In this document: piece by piece, positions 36,830 through 47,200 of the stretch
How positions within the stretch are numbered: position 1 is the first letter of the stretch
Layout: every line of letters starts with the position of its first letter
Assembly: GCA_963708245.1 (NCBI GenBank)
Contig: OY970201.1
Span: forward strand, 3,038,001-3,102,000
DNA: 64,000 bases
Direction of reading: 5' to 3'
Origin: CAVYXK01 sp963708245
GTDB taxonomy: Bacteria; Pseudomonadota; Alphaproteobacteria; Acetobacterales; Acetobacteraceae
The notes under the pieces: generated by a model
What the model was told of the DNA's origin: nothing
The model's input: the letters and a program-made list of their open reading frames with translations, nothing else
Databases searched by the model: none
Program-made: the position numbers and the translations under genes

Positions 36830-37700
36830 CAAGGCGGTAGCCGTCGCTGGCTTTGATTTGACGATGTGACCGGCGGCGGTCATGGCGGCGAGGCGCACCT
36901 AGAGTGTGGCGGAACGGACGCAGCGGCGGGCGCGCAGCTCGGCGAACGGCCGGGGCTGATCGGCTTCGGCGAGCGCGGCGGTGCGCTCGTCGATAGACGT
37001 CGTTGCGGGGTCGGGCGCTGGCAGGTCGTGCGGCTCCACAGGCTCGAAGGCCAGGGCGTCGGTGCGCTGGTTGAGCGCCAAGGTGATGCTGGGGATGGCG
37101 GAGGCAGCGCGGTGCTCGGCGGTGAGGATGATGCGCTCCTCGCCGTCGCGGCGGAGGTAGAGGTTGGATTCGCCCCAGGCGTGGAACTCGGAGGAGCTGC
37201 GGAGGGCTGGCCGGCGCGGACTGTGCCCGCGCCTTTCCTGGCAAGGTGGACGAGCACGACGGCGACGGCGTGGCGGCCGCAGGTCACGCAGGAAGGCGAG
37301 CAGCGGGGCGACCTCGCCGCTGGCGTTCTCGTCGATGCGGTGCAGGCGGACGAACGGGTCGAGGACAAGCAGCCGCGGCTTCAGCCGGGCGACGGCCGTA
37401 TAGCGCGAGCAGCTTTTTTGTTCACGCGCGTCTCTCCTTCGTCCTTGGGGAGGTAGGCGGGCGGCAGCCCGGTCGCCGTCTGCCGGTCGATCAGCCGCGC
37501 CAGCAGCGGCGCCATGTCGCGCGCCGGCGGCGACGCGGCGGTGGGCTCGGTCGTGACAGGCTGCAAGCTTCGGCGCAGGCCGCTGGCGTTGCGGGTCTTG
37601 TCCTGCGGGAACAGCCGGCAAGAGCACGGTGCCGGTATGCTGGTCGACAAGGTGAGCGTGGGTGAGATCCCAGGATCCCAGCTGACGAAGCGAAGCTAGA
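36830..37700 (-). pseudogene. RecA/RepA-like AAA ATPase of a mobile element, decayed
   Basis: Fragments in alternating frames: KPRLLVLDPFVRLHRIDENA with SGEVAPLLAFLRDL, then HAVAVVLVHLARKGAG, then SSSEFHAWGESNLYLRRDGE, EERIILTAEHRAASAIPS and LYARLAAMTAAGHIVKS. This is the Walker B to C-terminal part of an AAA_25/RepA-type ATPase found in integrative elements. At least two frameshifts; Walker A is not seen. It lies within the block that separates dppA from dppB. Confidence 0.65.
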
Positions 37701-37955
37701 GGGATGAGAGATGCCGGTAGCGGCTCGGAACTTCGAAGCCGCTTCCTTCGATTGTTACGGCGCCGTCGCGCTTGCGTAGGGTGCGCCGTTCGGTACGGGT
37801 GAAGCGCCGCGGCATCCGGGCAGGGCCGTGTCACGTCGGGGCCGACGAGGAAGCGGGCAAGTGGTGTGTCGTCGATCGTCGATCTCGACATGGCGCTGAC
37901 GGTTGTAGTCGTACCCACGCCTACGTCGCCTCGTTGTGGCGGCTGTCCGACGGTC

Positions 37956-39587
37956 TCAGTTTTTGACAATCGAGTCGTAATATATGATATCGTATATCGG
38001 ACCGACTAGAAAACCCTTCACGTTGTTTCGTCGAGCGACAAGAGTATTTGCTTGGAACATCATTATGTAAGGACTGCTCTGCATTAAGCGGCGCTGCAGG
38101 TCTTCATATTCCGCCTTTCGTCTAACTTCATTTAGCTCTACGTCAGCGGTCTTGCACAAGGATACTAACTCTGGATCCTGCCATGAAACCCTCCAGCCGG
38201 GCGAGTGATTCCTCGCAGTATCCGAGTTGTCCAGATTAACCGCGAAGGGATCAATGTTGGAACTTGGGTCCATATAGTCAGGATTCCAGAGATACATCAC
38301 CATCTGGAACTTCTTTCGGCCCCTGTAAATGGTGATGAATTCTTTCTGCTCAAGTGTCACCACTGACAACTTGACACCTGCTTGAGTCATGGTTTGCTGG
38401 ACTGCTTGGGCGATCTGCGTATACGGCGCGATATTGGGAATGTTCAACTGCACTTCGAAACCATTTGGATATCCGGCTTCAGCCAGAAGTTGCTTTGCTT
38501 TGGGGATGTCCAACTTGAATGGGTTATCCGTTACTGACGCCCAGAAGCCTGCGGGCCAGAGCGACTGGTGCACCGTCATTTGGCCCTTAAGGATCGTATC
38601 GACGACGCCGTGGTAATCGACGAGATAGCGGAGCGCTTCCCACACCTTCGGCTTGGCCAACGGATCTTCTTTAACGCTCATGGCGAGGTAGTACTGGTCG
38701 CCCGACGGAAAACTGTCGATGCTAATATCCTTGTTGGTGGCTAGGGCCCTGATCTGGTCAGGTTCGAGATTGCGTGCAATATCGACATCACCCCTTTCGA
38801 GTAGGAGTTCCTGCGTCGCCGCTTCGGCAACATGACGAATGACAATCCGCTTCAGTGCCGGCGCTCCAAGGCGCCATGTCGGAGAGGCCTCAAGTTCGAT
38901 GGATTCGCTGGGCTTCCAGCTCTTCAAGATATAGGGACCGGACCCTGCGTCGTTGCCTACACGCAGCCAACCGTTTCCGAGATCCCCGTTTTGTTCATGG
39001 GCCATCACGAGTTTCTTGTCGACGGCGGCACTGTCACCAGTAGCGAGAGCGTGGAGCACAAGAGTGGGCGCCAGCTGCTCGACCACCTTGACTTCGACGG
39101 TGAAGGGATCGATGGCCTTAACTAAATCCTTGACATTTTTCGCTGTCCAGCCGAACTGGGTGATAATGAAGGCTTCCCCGTTGTTCAGAATTACGCACCT
39201 CTGCAGGGAAAATGCCACATCGTCGGCGGTCACCGGATTGCCGGAATGGAATAGCAGCCCCTTGCGAATATGGAACGTGAAGGTCTTGCCGTCAGCGCTG
39301 ACCTCCCAACTCTCGGCGACACCTCCAGCCAACTTATCATACGCGCCCGCATTGAACCGAAGGAGGCGGTCGTAAACACTCGCGTCGACCTCGACGCTAG
39401 TGTACTCAGCAGCCTCATGAGGGTCCATTGACAGAATCTCGCCCATAGCTTTAGCCATCACCAATGTATCTGCTGGTGTCGCTGCAGCAGCGATATTACT
39501 TGGCAGCTCACCGGTAGCCGCCAGAGCCGCGGCGGCAGCCGACATCCTGGTAAACTGTCTGCGCGGCATCCTGCCTGTCTTTGACAT
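37956..39587 (-). CDS. Dipeptide/oligopeptide ABC transporter substrate-binding protein (family 5)
   Basis: A 543-residue binding protein from ATG 39587, with GGGGAGG seven bases upstream. The N-terminus has a twin-arginine-like signal (MPRRQFTRMSAAAAALAATG). The mature part shows SBP-bac-5 features: AESWEVSADGKTFTFHIRKG, then LLFHSGNPVTADDVAFSLQR, YNPDYMDPSSNIDPF-type region, and AEYEDLQRRLMQSSPYIMMF near the end. It should deliver a peptide-like solute to the DppBC channel, though it is now separated from those genes. Composition matches the lower-GC dpp genes. Confidence 0.92.
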   Translation of the reverse strand: MSKTGRMPRRQFTRMSAAAAALAATGELPSNIAAAATPADTLVMAKAMGEILSMDPHEAAEYTSVEVDASVYDRLLRFNAGAYDKLAGGVAESWEVSADGKTFTFHIRKGLLFHSGNPVTADDVAFSLQRCVILNNGEAFIITQFGWTAKNVKDLVKAIDPFTVEVKVVEQLAPTLVLHALATGDSAAVDKKLVMAHEQNGDLGNGWLRVGNDAGSGPYILKSWKPSESIELEASPTWRLGAPALKRIVIRHVAEAATQELLLERGDVDIARNLEPDQIRALATNKDISIDSFPSGDQYYLAMSVKEDPLAKPKVWEALRYLVDYHGVVDTILKGQMTVHQSLWPAGFWASVTDNPFKLDIPKAKQLLAEAGYPNGFEVQLNIPNIAPYTQIAQAVQQTMTQAGVKLSVVTLEQKEFITIYRGRKKFQMVMYLWNPDYMDPSSNIDPFAVNLDNSDTARNHSPGWRVSWQDPELVSLCKTADVELNEVRRKAEYEDLQRRLMQSSPYIMMFQANTLVARRNNVKGFLVGPIYDIIYYDSIVKN

Positions 39588-39825
39588 AGCGAACCTCCCC
39601 ATACGGTTCTTTCGGCGTGCTGCCCCTGGTACGGGGCGACAACGCCGGCTTGAAAAAACCAAGTGACTAGCGTACACGCCGGTTATGACCTAGGCAAGCT
39701 CATTCGTGCGTCAATCATATCATAATCGGCGCACGCTGAAAGGCGGGGGGGCTGTGAACTACCGCTGGAACATCGCTAATTTGAGTTATGCGATTAGCGC
39801 ATGATGTCAGGAAGGCTATGCGATT

Positions 39826-40080
39826 ATGCAAGGAGCAGCAGCCGGCTTTCTGATTGAGCCTGCCGCCGTCGCCGAGGCGCATCGCGTAGGCGTGGGGAGT
39901 ACGCCTTCGTTCTCGCTCGGCGACAAGTCCGCGGCGCCGGGCCAGACGCCGTTCGACGCTAAATTTCGAATAGTGCGAATTGGCAATGGGATGTTTGCCG
40001 CCACAGGACCGCTTTACCGGGGCGCCCGGATGGAACTGCCTCTGGCCCTCCTTGAGGCGACCGGCCCCCGAGTCCAATGA
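39826..40080 (+). pseudogene. M81 family metallopeptidase (MlrC-like), C-terminal fragment
   Basis: An 84-residue frame with IEPAAVAEAHRVGVGSTPSF, then SLGDKSAAPGQTPFDAKFRI and ATGPLYRGARMELPLALLE. This pattern matches the C-terminal domain of M81 (microcystinase C-like) peptidases. The catalytic N-terminal domain is absent and the tail ends abruptly, so it is a relic. Confidence 0.68.
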
Positions 40081-40243
40081 CCGCGGATCCCGCCGCCCTG
40101 CGTTTCAAACGGCTGCGCCCAGGCATACGCATGCACCCCTTGAGCCGCCGTTTAGGGGTCCTGACCGATTATACAACGTATCCACGTGAACAGGCCTTCG
40201 GCGAACACACGCCTCATTTGATTGACAGCAAGGAGACTTGGTC

Positions 40244-41023
40244 ATGACGCGACGCTTGGATGCAAAGGTTGCAATCGTCACCGGGGCCGGGCAAGGCATC
40301 GGTCGGGCGATCGCGCAGGTCTTTGCCCGAGAAGGCGCTCGGATAGTGGTTGCAACACGAACGCCACAACACGGCAATGAGACGGTGCGTCTGATTACAG
40401 AAGCTGGCGGCCAAGCTTACTTTTACCCCATTGATCTTGCGGACCATAAAGCAGCACACGCGCTCGTTGACGAAGTCGCGGCGAGATTTCAGCAGTTGGA
40501 TATCCTAGTACATAATGCAGGCAACGTATCGAATAATCGAATTGAAGTAATGGACGACGCAGTGCTCGACAAGCTCCTCAGCGTCAATCTCAAAGCGTGT
40601 TTCACGCTCACACGAGCGGCCATCCCGCATCTTCGCAAAGTGACAAATGGACGAATACTGATTACATCATCGGTGACGGGACCACGCGTGGCGATGCCCG
40701 GATTGGCGCACTACGCAGCAACAAAAGGTGGCGTGAACGCATTCATCCGAACGGCAGCATTGGAACTCGCTGCCGACGGCATCACAGTGAACGGAGTTGA
40801 ACCTGGATACATCAACACGACAGCCCTCGATCGGTTTAAGGCACGCCATGGTGAGAGCAACATCGCCAAGTACATTCCAGCCAAACGTTTAGGTCAATCT
40901 GAAGAGGTTGCGAATGCTATGCTTTTTCTAGCGAGCGCAGAGTCGAATTATATAACAGGACAGACTATCATCGTAGACGGTGGATCCACGTTACCGGAGA
41001 GCCCGGTATTCATTAACCTATAA
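40244..41023 (+). CDS. SDR family NAD(P)-dependent oxidoreductase (FabG-like)
   Basis: A 259-residue short-chain dehydrogenase. The cofactor motif TGAGQGIG sits near residues 13-20, HNAGNVSNN follows, then catalytic Ser in ILITSSVTG and the YxxxK pair in HYAATKGG. GYINT and the C-terminal ITGQTIIVDGGST are typical of classical SDRs. ATG 40244 is preceded by AAGGAGA at the right spacing. It acts in the cytosol on an unknown alcohol/ketone. Lower GC than flanking DNA. Confidence 0.93.
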   Translation: MTRRLDAKVAIVTGAGQGIGRAIAQVFAREGARIVVATRTPQHGNETVRLITEAGGQAYFYPIDLADHKAAHALVDEVAARFQQLDILVHNAGNVSNNRIEVMDDAVLDKLLSVNLKACFTLTRAAIPHLRKVTNGRILITSSVTGPRVAMPGLAHYAATKGGVNAFIRTAALELAADGITVNGVEPGYINTTALDRFKARHGESNIAKYIPAKRLGQSEEVANAMLFLASAESNYITGQTIIVDGGSTLPESPVFINL

Positions 41024-41394
41024 AAGGCAAGTTGCCACCTTCGGCTTTCACTTCATCTTTGGCGCAAATGATCTTCTGGTAGTGTCCAGAAGGGTGGACG
41101 GCCCCCGACGGCATCAGTGTGCCCTTGGCGTCGCTATGCGATAAACCTCAGGGACCGGCGGCGCCTGACCCGACACATATGGAGGTCCCAGACCACGGAT
41201 CGGGCTGCCAGCACAGACGCGCCAAGGCTAACATTCCGATACCGACTCGATGTTAATCCTAACCTGTCGCGTAGCGTGGCGCGAATTTAAGGATTGGCAC
41301 TAACAACAGTTCCCGGATTCCGGCGTAACAAGGCGGAACCTGGACTGACGGGTGCCTCATGCTGCTGCAGTCCGCGGTGACCGCCACGACGGCC
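41024..41394. other. Gene-free stretch, nothing recognised
   Basis: No gene, RNA or repeat could be supported. It begins just after the SDR stop and ends in the relic of a membrane protein. Confidence 0.45.
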
Positions 41395-41760
41395 GACGCC
41401 GCGGCGTGAACTGGCCAACGTTGATCATGATCGCCCTCGTCGGTACTGGCCTGGGTGAGGACCCCGCGCGCAACGGCCATTGCCGGCATCCTGTTTTCTC
41501 TCTGGCTGCTACAACTCTCCATTCCGGCCGATGCCCTTGAAGTCCGCGACTGGCTCAAGACCAGCTCGCGGCGCGTCTCCGTGGCCTGAACGTCGTGCCC
41601 TTTGCCAGCGTGGCATTCATGTGGTTGCTCGGTGTTCTACGCGACCGGCTCGGTAAGATCGAAGTCAGTCCTTTGCGACCGTCTTTCTCGGTAGCGGACT
41701 TATGTTCCTCGGCATGATGTTTGTCGCTGCCCTCCGCCGTATCCTCACGGCGCGGGGCCC
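41395..41760 (+). pseudogene. Relic of a small conserved membrane protein
   Basis: Pieces in successive frames: RGVNWPTLIMIALVGTGLG, then IAGILFSLWLLQLSIPADAL with EVRDWLK, then RGLNVVPFASVAFMWLLGVL and RDRLGKIE, and after a frameshift near 41662 SFATVFLGSGLMFLGMMFVA. The hydrophobic segments are consistent with a four-helix inner-membrane protein of unknown role, broken by at least two frameshifts. Confidence 0.55.
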
Positions 41761-41837
41761 GGACGCACCGGAGAAAAATCGTATGTGCAGTCCGCACGTA
41801 TGATTGGCGGCTTCGCACTGATCACCTGGCCTGCCAG

Positions 41838-42211
41838 CTATGGCTCCTCAGGGTCATGAGTTTCGAGGTAAGTCAGGACGGCGTCGTCTTTCAAAAGGAC
41901 CTCGGGCCAAACACCGCAGAGCAGGCGGTGAAGATCACGCGCTTCGATCCCGATCTGACTTGGGGCCGCATCGATGTATGCTCGTTGAGTGCTGATTGCG
42001 TTCAGCGCCTTGACCGTGGTCGGATACTTGTCCGTCCAATCCAAACCGGTGCGCGTAAGCAGCTTGACTTGTCCGCGATCCAGACAGCCGTGCATGCGAT
42101 ATCCGTCCAGTTTGATCTCATGCGCCCACCGATCACCCTCTGGCACTGTATCCGCGAGCTTCGCGAGCTGTGGCGCAATCCAGGTGGGCAACCCGGTGAC
42201 CGTGCCGGTGT
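41838..42211 (-). pseudogene. ATP-dependent DNA ligase, N-terminal fragment
   Basis: The frame reads PTWIAPQLAKLADTVPEGDR, then WAHEIKLDGYRMHGCLDRGQ with the ligase nucleotidyl-lysine motif KLDG, and LLTRTGLDWTDKYPTTVKAL. The ligase sequence stops after QRAYID; the remainder (LHRLLCGVWPEVLLK) is foreign. It resembles LigD-type ligases used in end joining. No promoter-proximal start is clear, so it is a remnant. Confidence 0.78.
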
Positions 42212-42293
42212 GACCCGCTGAACGGCGCCGGCGCGGAACTGCTGGCATGATAGGGGCATATCTAGTCGGTCTGAGCGCCACAGCGCCACGAAT

Positions 42294-42668
42294 TTACCGC
42301 CCCGGACCGTTCTCTCCGTCGTCTCCGACCAGCCTCACGCACCAGCCGGTTGCGCCCATCCTGCCGGGTGCCCTTGCCGCGCCGTCCTCAAGCAGCGCCA
42401 CGCTGACTGGACGCCGGCCGCAGTGCTGGCACCGGAGCTGCACCACCAAGTCCGCAATCGTCAGGCCGGCCAGCCCGCGGTTTGCTGCTAGCATTCGCAA
42501 GGGGATGTGGACAGAGCGTCCGCAGGGGCACCGGGCGTCCAGACAATACCGACGCAGGCTCCGCACCGAGCAGGCGAGGATGACGGCGCGATCTCCGGGC
42601 GGCTGGTCGGCATGGCCGGCAGCGAAGCGTAAGAACAAGCAGAGAACAAGAGCGAGGCGCCGGAGCAC
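42294..42668 (-). CDS. Small zinc-ribbon-like hypothetical protein
   Basis: A 124-residue frame with a CxC...CxxC arrangement (DARCPCGRSVHIPLRMLAAN, then VVQLRCQHCGRRPVSVALLE) suggesting a metal-binding ribbon. Small proteins with this pattern are common in the genomic accessory regions of related bacteria. Function unknown; the annotated N-terminal 30 residues may not all be translated. Confidence 0.5.
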   Translation of the reverse strand: MLRRLALVLCLFLRFAAGHADQPPGDRAVILACSVRSLRRYCLDARCPCGRSVHIPLRMLAANRGLAGLTIADLVVQLRCQHCGRRPVSVALLEDGAARAPGRMGATGWCVRLVGDDGENGPGR

Positions 42669-42845
42669 CCGCCCGGATCAGGCCGCCAGCCTCAAGGTCG
42701 CGATCGCCCGGTTTCGACCCGCACCGAGGCAGCCAGTGTGAGCGGCCTAGTGCCGGCCGGGGCGTCTGGCTTTCGCAGGCGATGGAAGCGCGATTTGCAC
42801 CTGCGCCCGTGTGCACTGCACATCGAAAGTCTGTAGCCTCGCGGG

Positions 42846-43694
42846 ATGGACGGCCATTCCAACCTTGTCGCCGCGCTGCCGCAGCCGGGTCATCCCGATT
42901 GGTTCGCGCCTGGTGTTCGGCCCGCTGCGCTTGAACGTCTAGGCTTCCGCTATGCCCCAGGAGGCGTCCATCTGTCCAAGACCATGATGCTGGCCGAACT
43001 TCGCGGGGTCATGGACGGGGTTGCCACACCGCAACCGGCCGAAATCGAACGTGCTGTGATAACTGACAACATCCTGGCCAAAGCGACAGGAACAGCCAGA
43101 CGGCTTGCACTATCACGTCTGATCACTCTCTACGGCCTTGCGAAGGCGTTTCCCATCCAAGCCGTCGCGCTACGCCTTTGGCGCCGCAGCCAGTCGGGAC
43201 GACCTTTGCTGGCGCTGCTCTGCGCGCTCGTGCGCGAACCGCTGTTGCGGGACACGGCGGGCGTGGTCCTAGCCGCGCCCCTCGGCGCGTCTGTGCGCTG
43301 GCCGGACCTCGCTGCGGCAGTCACCGCCCATCACCCCGGCCGCTACTCGCCCAAGATGCTGAAATCCCTAGCGCAGAACTGTGCATCGTCGTGGACGCAG
43401 TCTGGGCATCTACGCGGAAAGGTGGCCAAACGCCGCGCTTTAGTAGAGCCATCCCCCGATGCCGCAGCCTATGCCGCCTTACTCGCGGAACTGGCGGGCT
43501 TCGGTGGACCAGCACTCCTGGGATCGCCGTGGATGGCGGTTCTGGATCGTTCCGAAGACGATCTCTTGTCCCTGTTGCGCCGCGCCGAGTCGACAGGGCT
43601 TGTTCGTGTCCGGGCAGGCGGCGGGGTCGTCCAGATCAGCGCACGTCGAGCGATGGCCGAGTCACTGGAGGTCGCAGAACTTGCCGACAGTTGA
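42846..43694 (+). CDS. brxA: BREX protein BrxA (DUF1819-like)
   Basis: A 282-residue protein, first gene of the BREX operon. Helical, with LSKTMMLAELRGVMDGVATP, then NILAKATGTARRLALSRLIT and YSPKMLKSLAQNCASSWTQS followed by GHLRGK. This block plus operon position identifies it as BrxA, a small DNA-binding protein of type 1 BREX systems; its C-terminal extension is longer than in the roughly 200-residue enteric form. ATG 42846 starts about 600 bp after the DNA-ligase fragment. Confidence 0.8.
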   Translation: MDGHSNLVAALPQPGHPDWFAPGVRPAALERLGFRYAPGGVHLSKTMMLAELRGVMDGVATPQPAEIERAVITDNILAKATGTARRLALSRLITLYGLAKAFPIQAVALRLWRRSQSGRPLLALLCALVREPLLRDTAGVVLAAPLGASVRWPDLAAAVTAHHPGRYSPKMLKSLAQNCASSWTQSGHLRGKVAKRRALVEPSPDAAAYAALLAELAGFGGPALLGSPWMAVLDRSEDDLLSLLRRAESTGLVRVRAGGGVVQISARRAMAESLEVAELADS

Positions 43695-44214
43695 CGATCT
43701 ATTAGGGCATTTTCGACGCCAGGCGTCGCTGCCGTGGTCCAAGGACGTGGCTGGCGACTACCGCGTCTGGATCATGTGTTATGACAAGGCCCTGGAACGC
43801 CGAGTTCAAGGTCGACTCCACGAGTTCGAAGCGATCGCTCGCTCCTTTGGCCATGGTTGGTGCACGTTCAACCTTGCCGCGGTCGTCGCACCGTGGTTTG
43901 CCTCCCATGACCTATTTTGCGCTTTGTCAGAACAGCCGGACGAATTGCCAGGTCTGCTGCCCGACTTCGAGCAACACGTTGTCCACGCTGTCAGAGCAGA
44001 GCTTCAAGCACTGTGTGACAACGACATCCTCGCGCTATCCGGCGCAGGCGCACTGTTTGGTCTGATGCGCGTCTCAACCCTCGCCGATATGGTCGTGCCC
44101 GACATCAAGGGGAGGTTGCTGCTTCTGTTTCCAGGGCGGCATGAAAATGGGTCCTACCGACTTCTCGATGCCCGCGATGGATGGAGCTATCGCGCGACCC
44201 CCATCCCGCCCTAA
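43681..44214 (+). CDS. brxB: BREX protein BrxB (DUF1788)
   Basis: 177 residues from a TTG start at 43681, which overlaps the end of brxA by 14 bases and has GGAGG nine bases upstream. Motifs: WSKDVAGDYRVWIMCYDKAL, then RRVQGRLHEFEAIARSFGHG and a C-terminal LADMVVPDIKGRLLLLFPGR. The DUF1788 family is the BrxB component, a small protein of unclear role always found with BrxC. Translation is probably coupled to brxA. Confidence 0.87.
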   Translation: MPTVDDLLGHFRRQASLPWSKDVAGDYRVWIMCYDKALERRVQGRLHEFEAIARSFGHGWCTFNLAAVVAPWFASHDLFCALSEQPDELPGLLPDFEQHVVHAVRAELQALCDNDILALSGAGALFGLMRVSTLADMVVPDIKGRLLLLFPGRHENGSYRLLDARDGWSYRATPIPP

Positions 44215-44250
44215 TCTGTCCGGGTTAGGACCGTTCCAGGATAGATCGCT

Positions 44251-47200
44251 GTGCTCAACCGTGAGGTTTTCCAAAAAGCTCCGGAAGATTACCGAATCCC
44301 TAATGACGGGGTGGCCAAAATCGTCTTCCCGCCTGCGACGGGTGCCCCGACCCAGACGCTCAAAGATGAGCTTCGAATCTTCATCACCGATGGCGAGTTT
44401 GGGCGGGGGCTGCTGCGCATCCTCGAATCCTTCCGCTCGGGACAGAGCCAAGGCACACAGAAGGCGGTCTGGATCAGCGGCTTCTACGGTTCCGGCAAGT
44501 CGCATCTCGCCAAGATGCTTTGCGCTCTCTGGACTGACGAGCCGTTCGAGGACGGCTCCCGGCCCAGCGCCCTGATCCCCGAACCGTCGGCTGAACTTGT
44601 GCACGAACTCCGCGCGCTTCGGTCAGCGGCCGAACGCGCCGGCGGATTGCACGCTGCCGGCGGCACGCTGGGTGGAGGCTCGGATGATCCGAAGTTCGCG
44701 ACCCTCGGTATTGTCCTTAACTCTGTCGGCCTGCCGCTCGACTTCCGCGCGGCCCGCGTCGCTTTCTGGCTGGCCGATGAGGGCATCCTGGATGCTGTCC
44801 GCAACCGCTTGGGCGCGGGGTTCGACTCCGCGATCCGCAATTTCGTGCTTGCCACCGCGTTCCACCAGGCGGTGCTCGCCGAAAAGCCGTCCCTTGCGGC
44901 GGGTGCCCGGGACTTATCGGATCGCTTGAAGGCCAACTTTCCGCAGCCGCCGGAAATTACGGTCGCCGACCTGTCCTCGACCGTCCGCCGGGCTCTGCTG
45001 CTAAACCGCAAGGAACTGCCCCTCACCGTGGTCGTGCTGGATGAGGTGCAGCAGTTCCTGAAAAACGATCCCGACCGCGTGCTGGACATGCAGAACATCG
45101 CCGAGCGCTTCGCCGAGGATTTCGATGGGCGGTTGCTTCTCGTCGGCACCGGACAGCAGGCCCTGAATGAGCTTCAGAACCTCCAGAAACTGCTCGGCCG
45201 CTTCCAGGTGCGGATCAATCTCGGCGAAGCCGACATGGACTCCGTCATCCGAAAGACCGTGTTGCGCAAGTCGGGCCAAGGCGCGGACAAGGTGCGCGAC
45301 ATGCTCAATGCGCGCGCGGGCGAGATCTCCCGCCAACTCCGTGGCAGCCGCCTTGCGCATCGGGCAGACGACAACAGCGATGCAGTCCTGGACTGGCCGC
45401 TGCTGCCAAGTCGCCGGCGTGTGTGGGAACGCATTCTCCGCGTACTCGATCAGACTGGCATGGCCGGCGCTTTACGCACGCAGATGGCGGTGGCACTCGA
45501 ATCGGCCCGCCTGGTTGCCAGCGCGCCGCTCGGGCATGCCGTCCCCGCCGACTTCCTCTACACGCGCTTCGCAGATGACGCGTTCGCCGCTGGTGAACTG
45601 CCCGAGGAAACGCGTGCCCGCATAAGCAAGCTGCGGGAGGGGGCGGAGGCCGAGCGGCTCCAGGCGCGGGTCCTAATGCTCGTTTACATGCTCGGCCTGA
45701 TACAGGGCGACGCCGAATTCCATGGCGTGCGCGCTACCACTGAAACCATTGCTGATCTCCTGATCGAGGACCTATCGGCCGGAGGGGACCTTCGCGTCGC
45801 GGTGCCGGCGGCCCTGGCCGCCCTCGAAGAGTCCGGCGCGGTCATGCAGACCAACGATGGCGTCTGGCGCTTACAAACAAAGGAAGCGGCAGAGTGGGAT
45901 GCCGCGTACCGCACCGAGTTGCGTAACGTGCGCAATAATCCATCCGAGCTTATTAGCGGTCGGAGGACGGCTCTTGAAACCGCGCTTTCGGAAAGCCTGA
46001 GGGGCCTCTCCGCGGTGGCGCAGGGCCGAAGCGCAGTCTCCCGCAAACTGGTTCGCCTTGGCGCAACCGAGAAAGCTCCGGCAGACGGGTTGATTGTGCA
46101 ACTCCACAATGGCTGGGAAGAAACCCTGAAAACCGTTTCGACCGATATCGCTACCCAGCTGGAAACTGAGGCCACGATCCACATCCTTATCGAACGCCAC
46201 GATGCGGAGCGGCTCGAAGAAGCGCTTCGGCAGCGTCAGGCGGCAAAGGTGGTACTGGATCAGCGCGGCGCGCCGACGACCACCGAAGGCGATCAGGCAC
46301 AGAAAGCCATGTCCGCCCGTGAGAGGGCAGCCGAGCGCTCGATCAAAGAGATCACGGAAGCCGCGGTGCGCGACGCGAAGGTAATCCTCGCGGGCGGCTC
46401 CGAGCAGTCTGGCACCTATCTCAAGGACCGGCTGCACGCCGGAGCGCAGGCCGCCCTGGTGCGTCTCTATCCGCAGTTCGATACCGCCGACGATCCGGGC
46501 TGGGAACGTGTGGTTAAGAACGCCCAGGCCGGACAGGCTGATGCGCTAAAGGCGGTCGGTCATAACGGTCCGCCGGAAACCCATCCGGTCTGCCACATGA
46601 TCCGCGCCAAGCTCGGCGCTGGCCGCAAGGGCAAAGACTTGCGCGACGAGTTCGAAGGCCCGCCCCACGGCTGGCCGCAGGATGCGGTGGACGGCGCGCT
46701 GCTGGTGCTCTCCCATGCCGGGCTGATCCGGGTCCTCGGCGAAGACGGGAAGGAAGCGGTGCTGCGCAGCCTGCCGCGCCAGAAAATCGGCCTTTGCCGC
46801 TTCCTGCCGGAAACCCACACCGTCACCAGCGTCCACCACCGCGCGATCCGCGCGGTTGGCCAAGCCGTCGGGATCAACGTCCCGCCCGCTCAGGAGGCGG
46901 AGCAATTGCCGCTGATCTTGAAGGCATTGCGGGATGCCGCAGACTTGGCGGGCGGCGATCCGCCGGCGCCAGCCGCCCCAGCCACTCCCGACCTCGATGC
47001 CCTGGAAGCCCTGTCCGGCAATGAGCGGCTGATCGAGGCAGCGACCCGTACGGCGCAGCTCGCCGCCGACTTCAAGAACTGGGTCGCGTGCCGTCAGACG
47101 ATCGCTGCCCGCTTGCCCGCCTTCCGCACCGCGGAAAGCCTCGTGAGGCTTGGGGCGCATGGTCAAAAGGCTGCACTGCAGGACATAAGCGATCTGCGTC

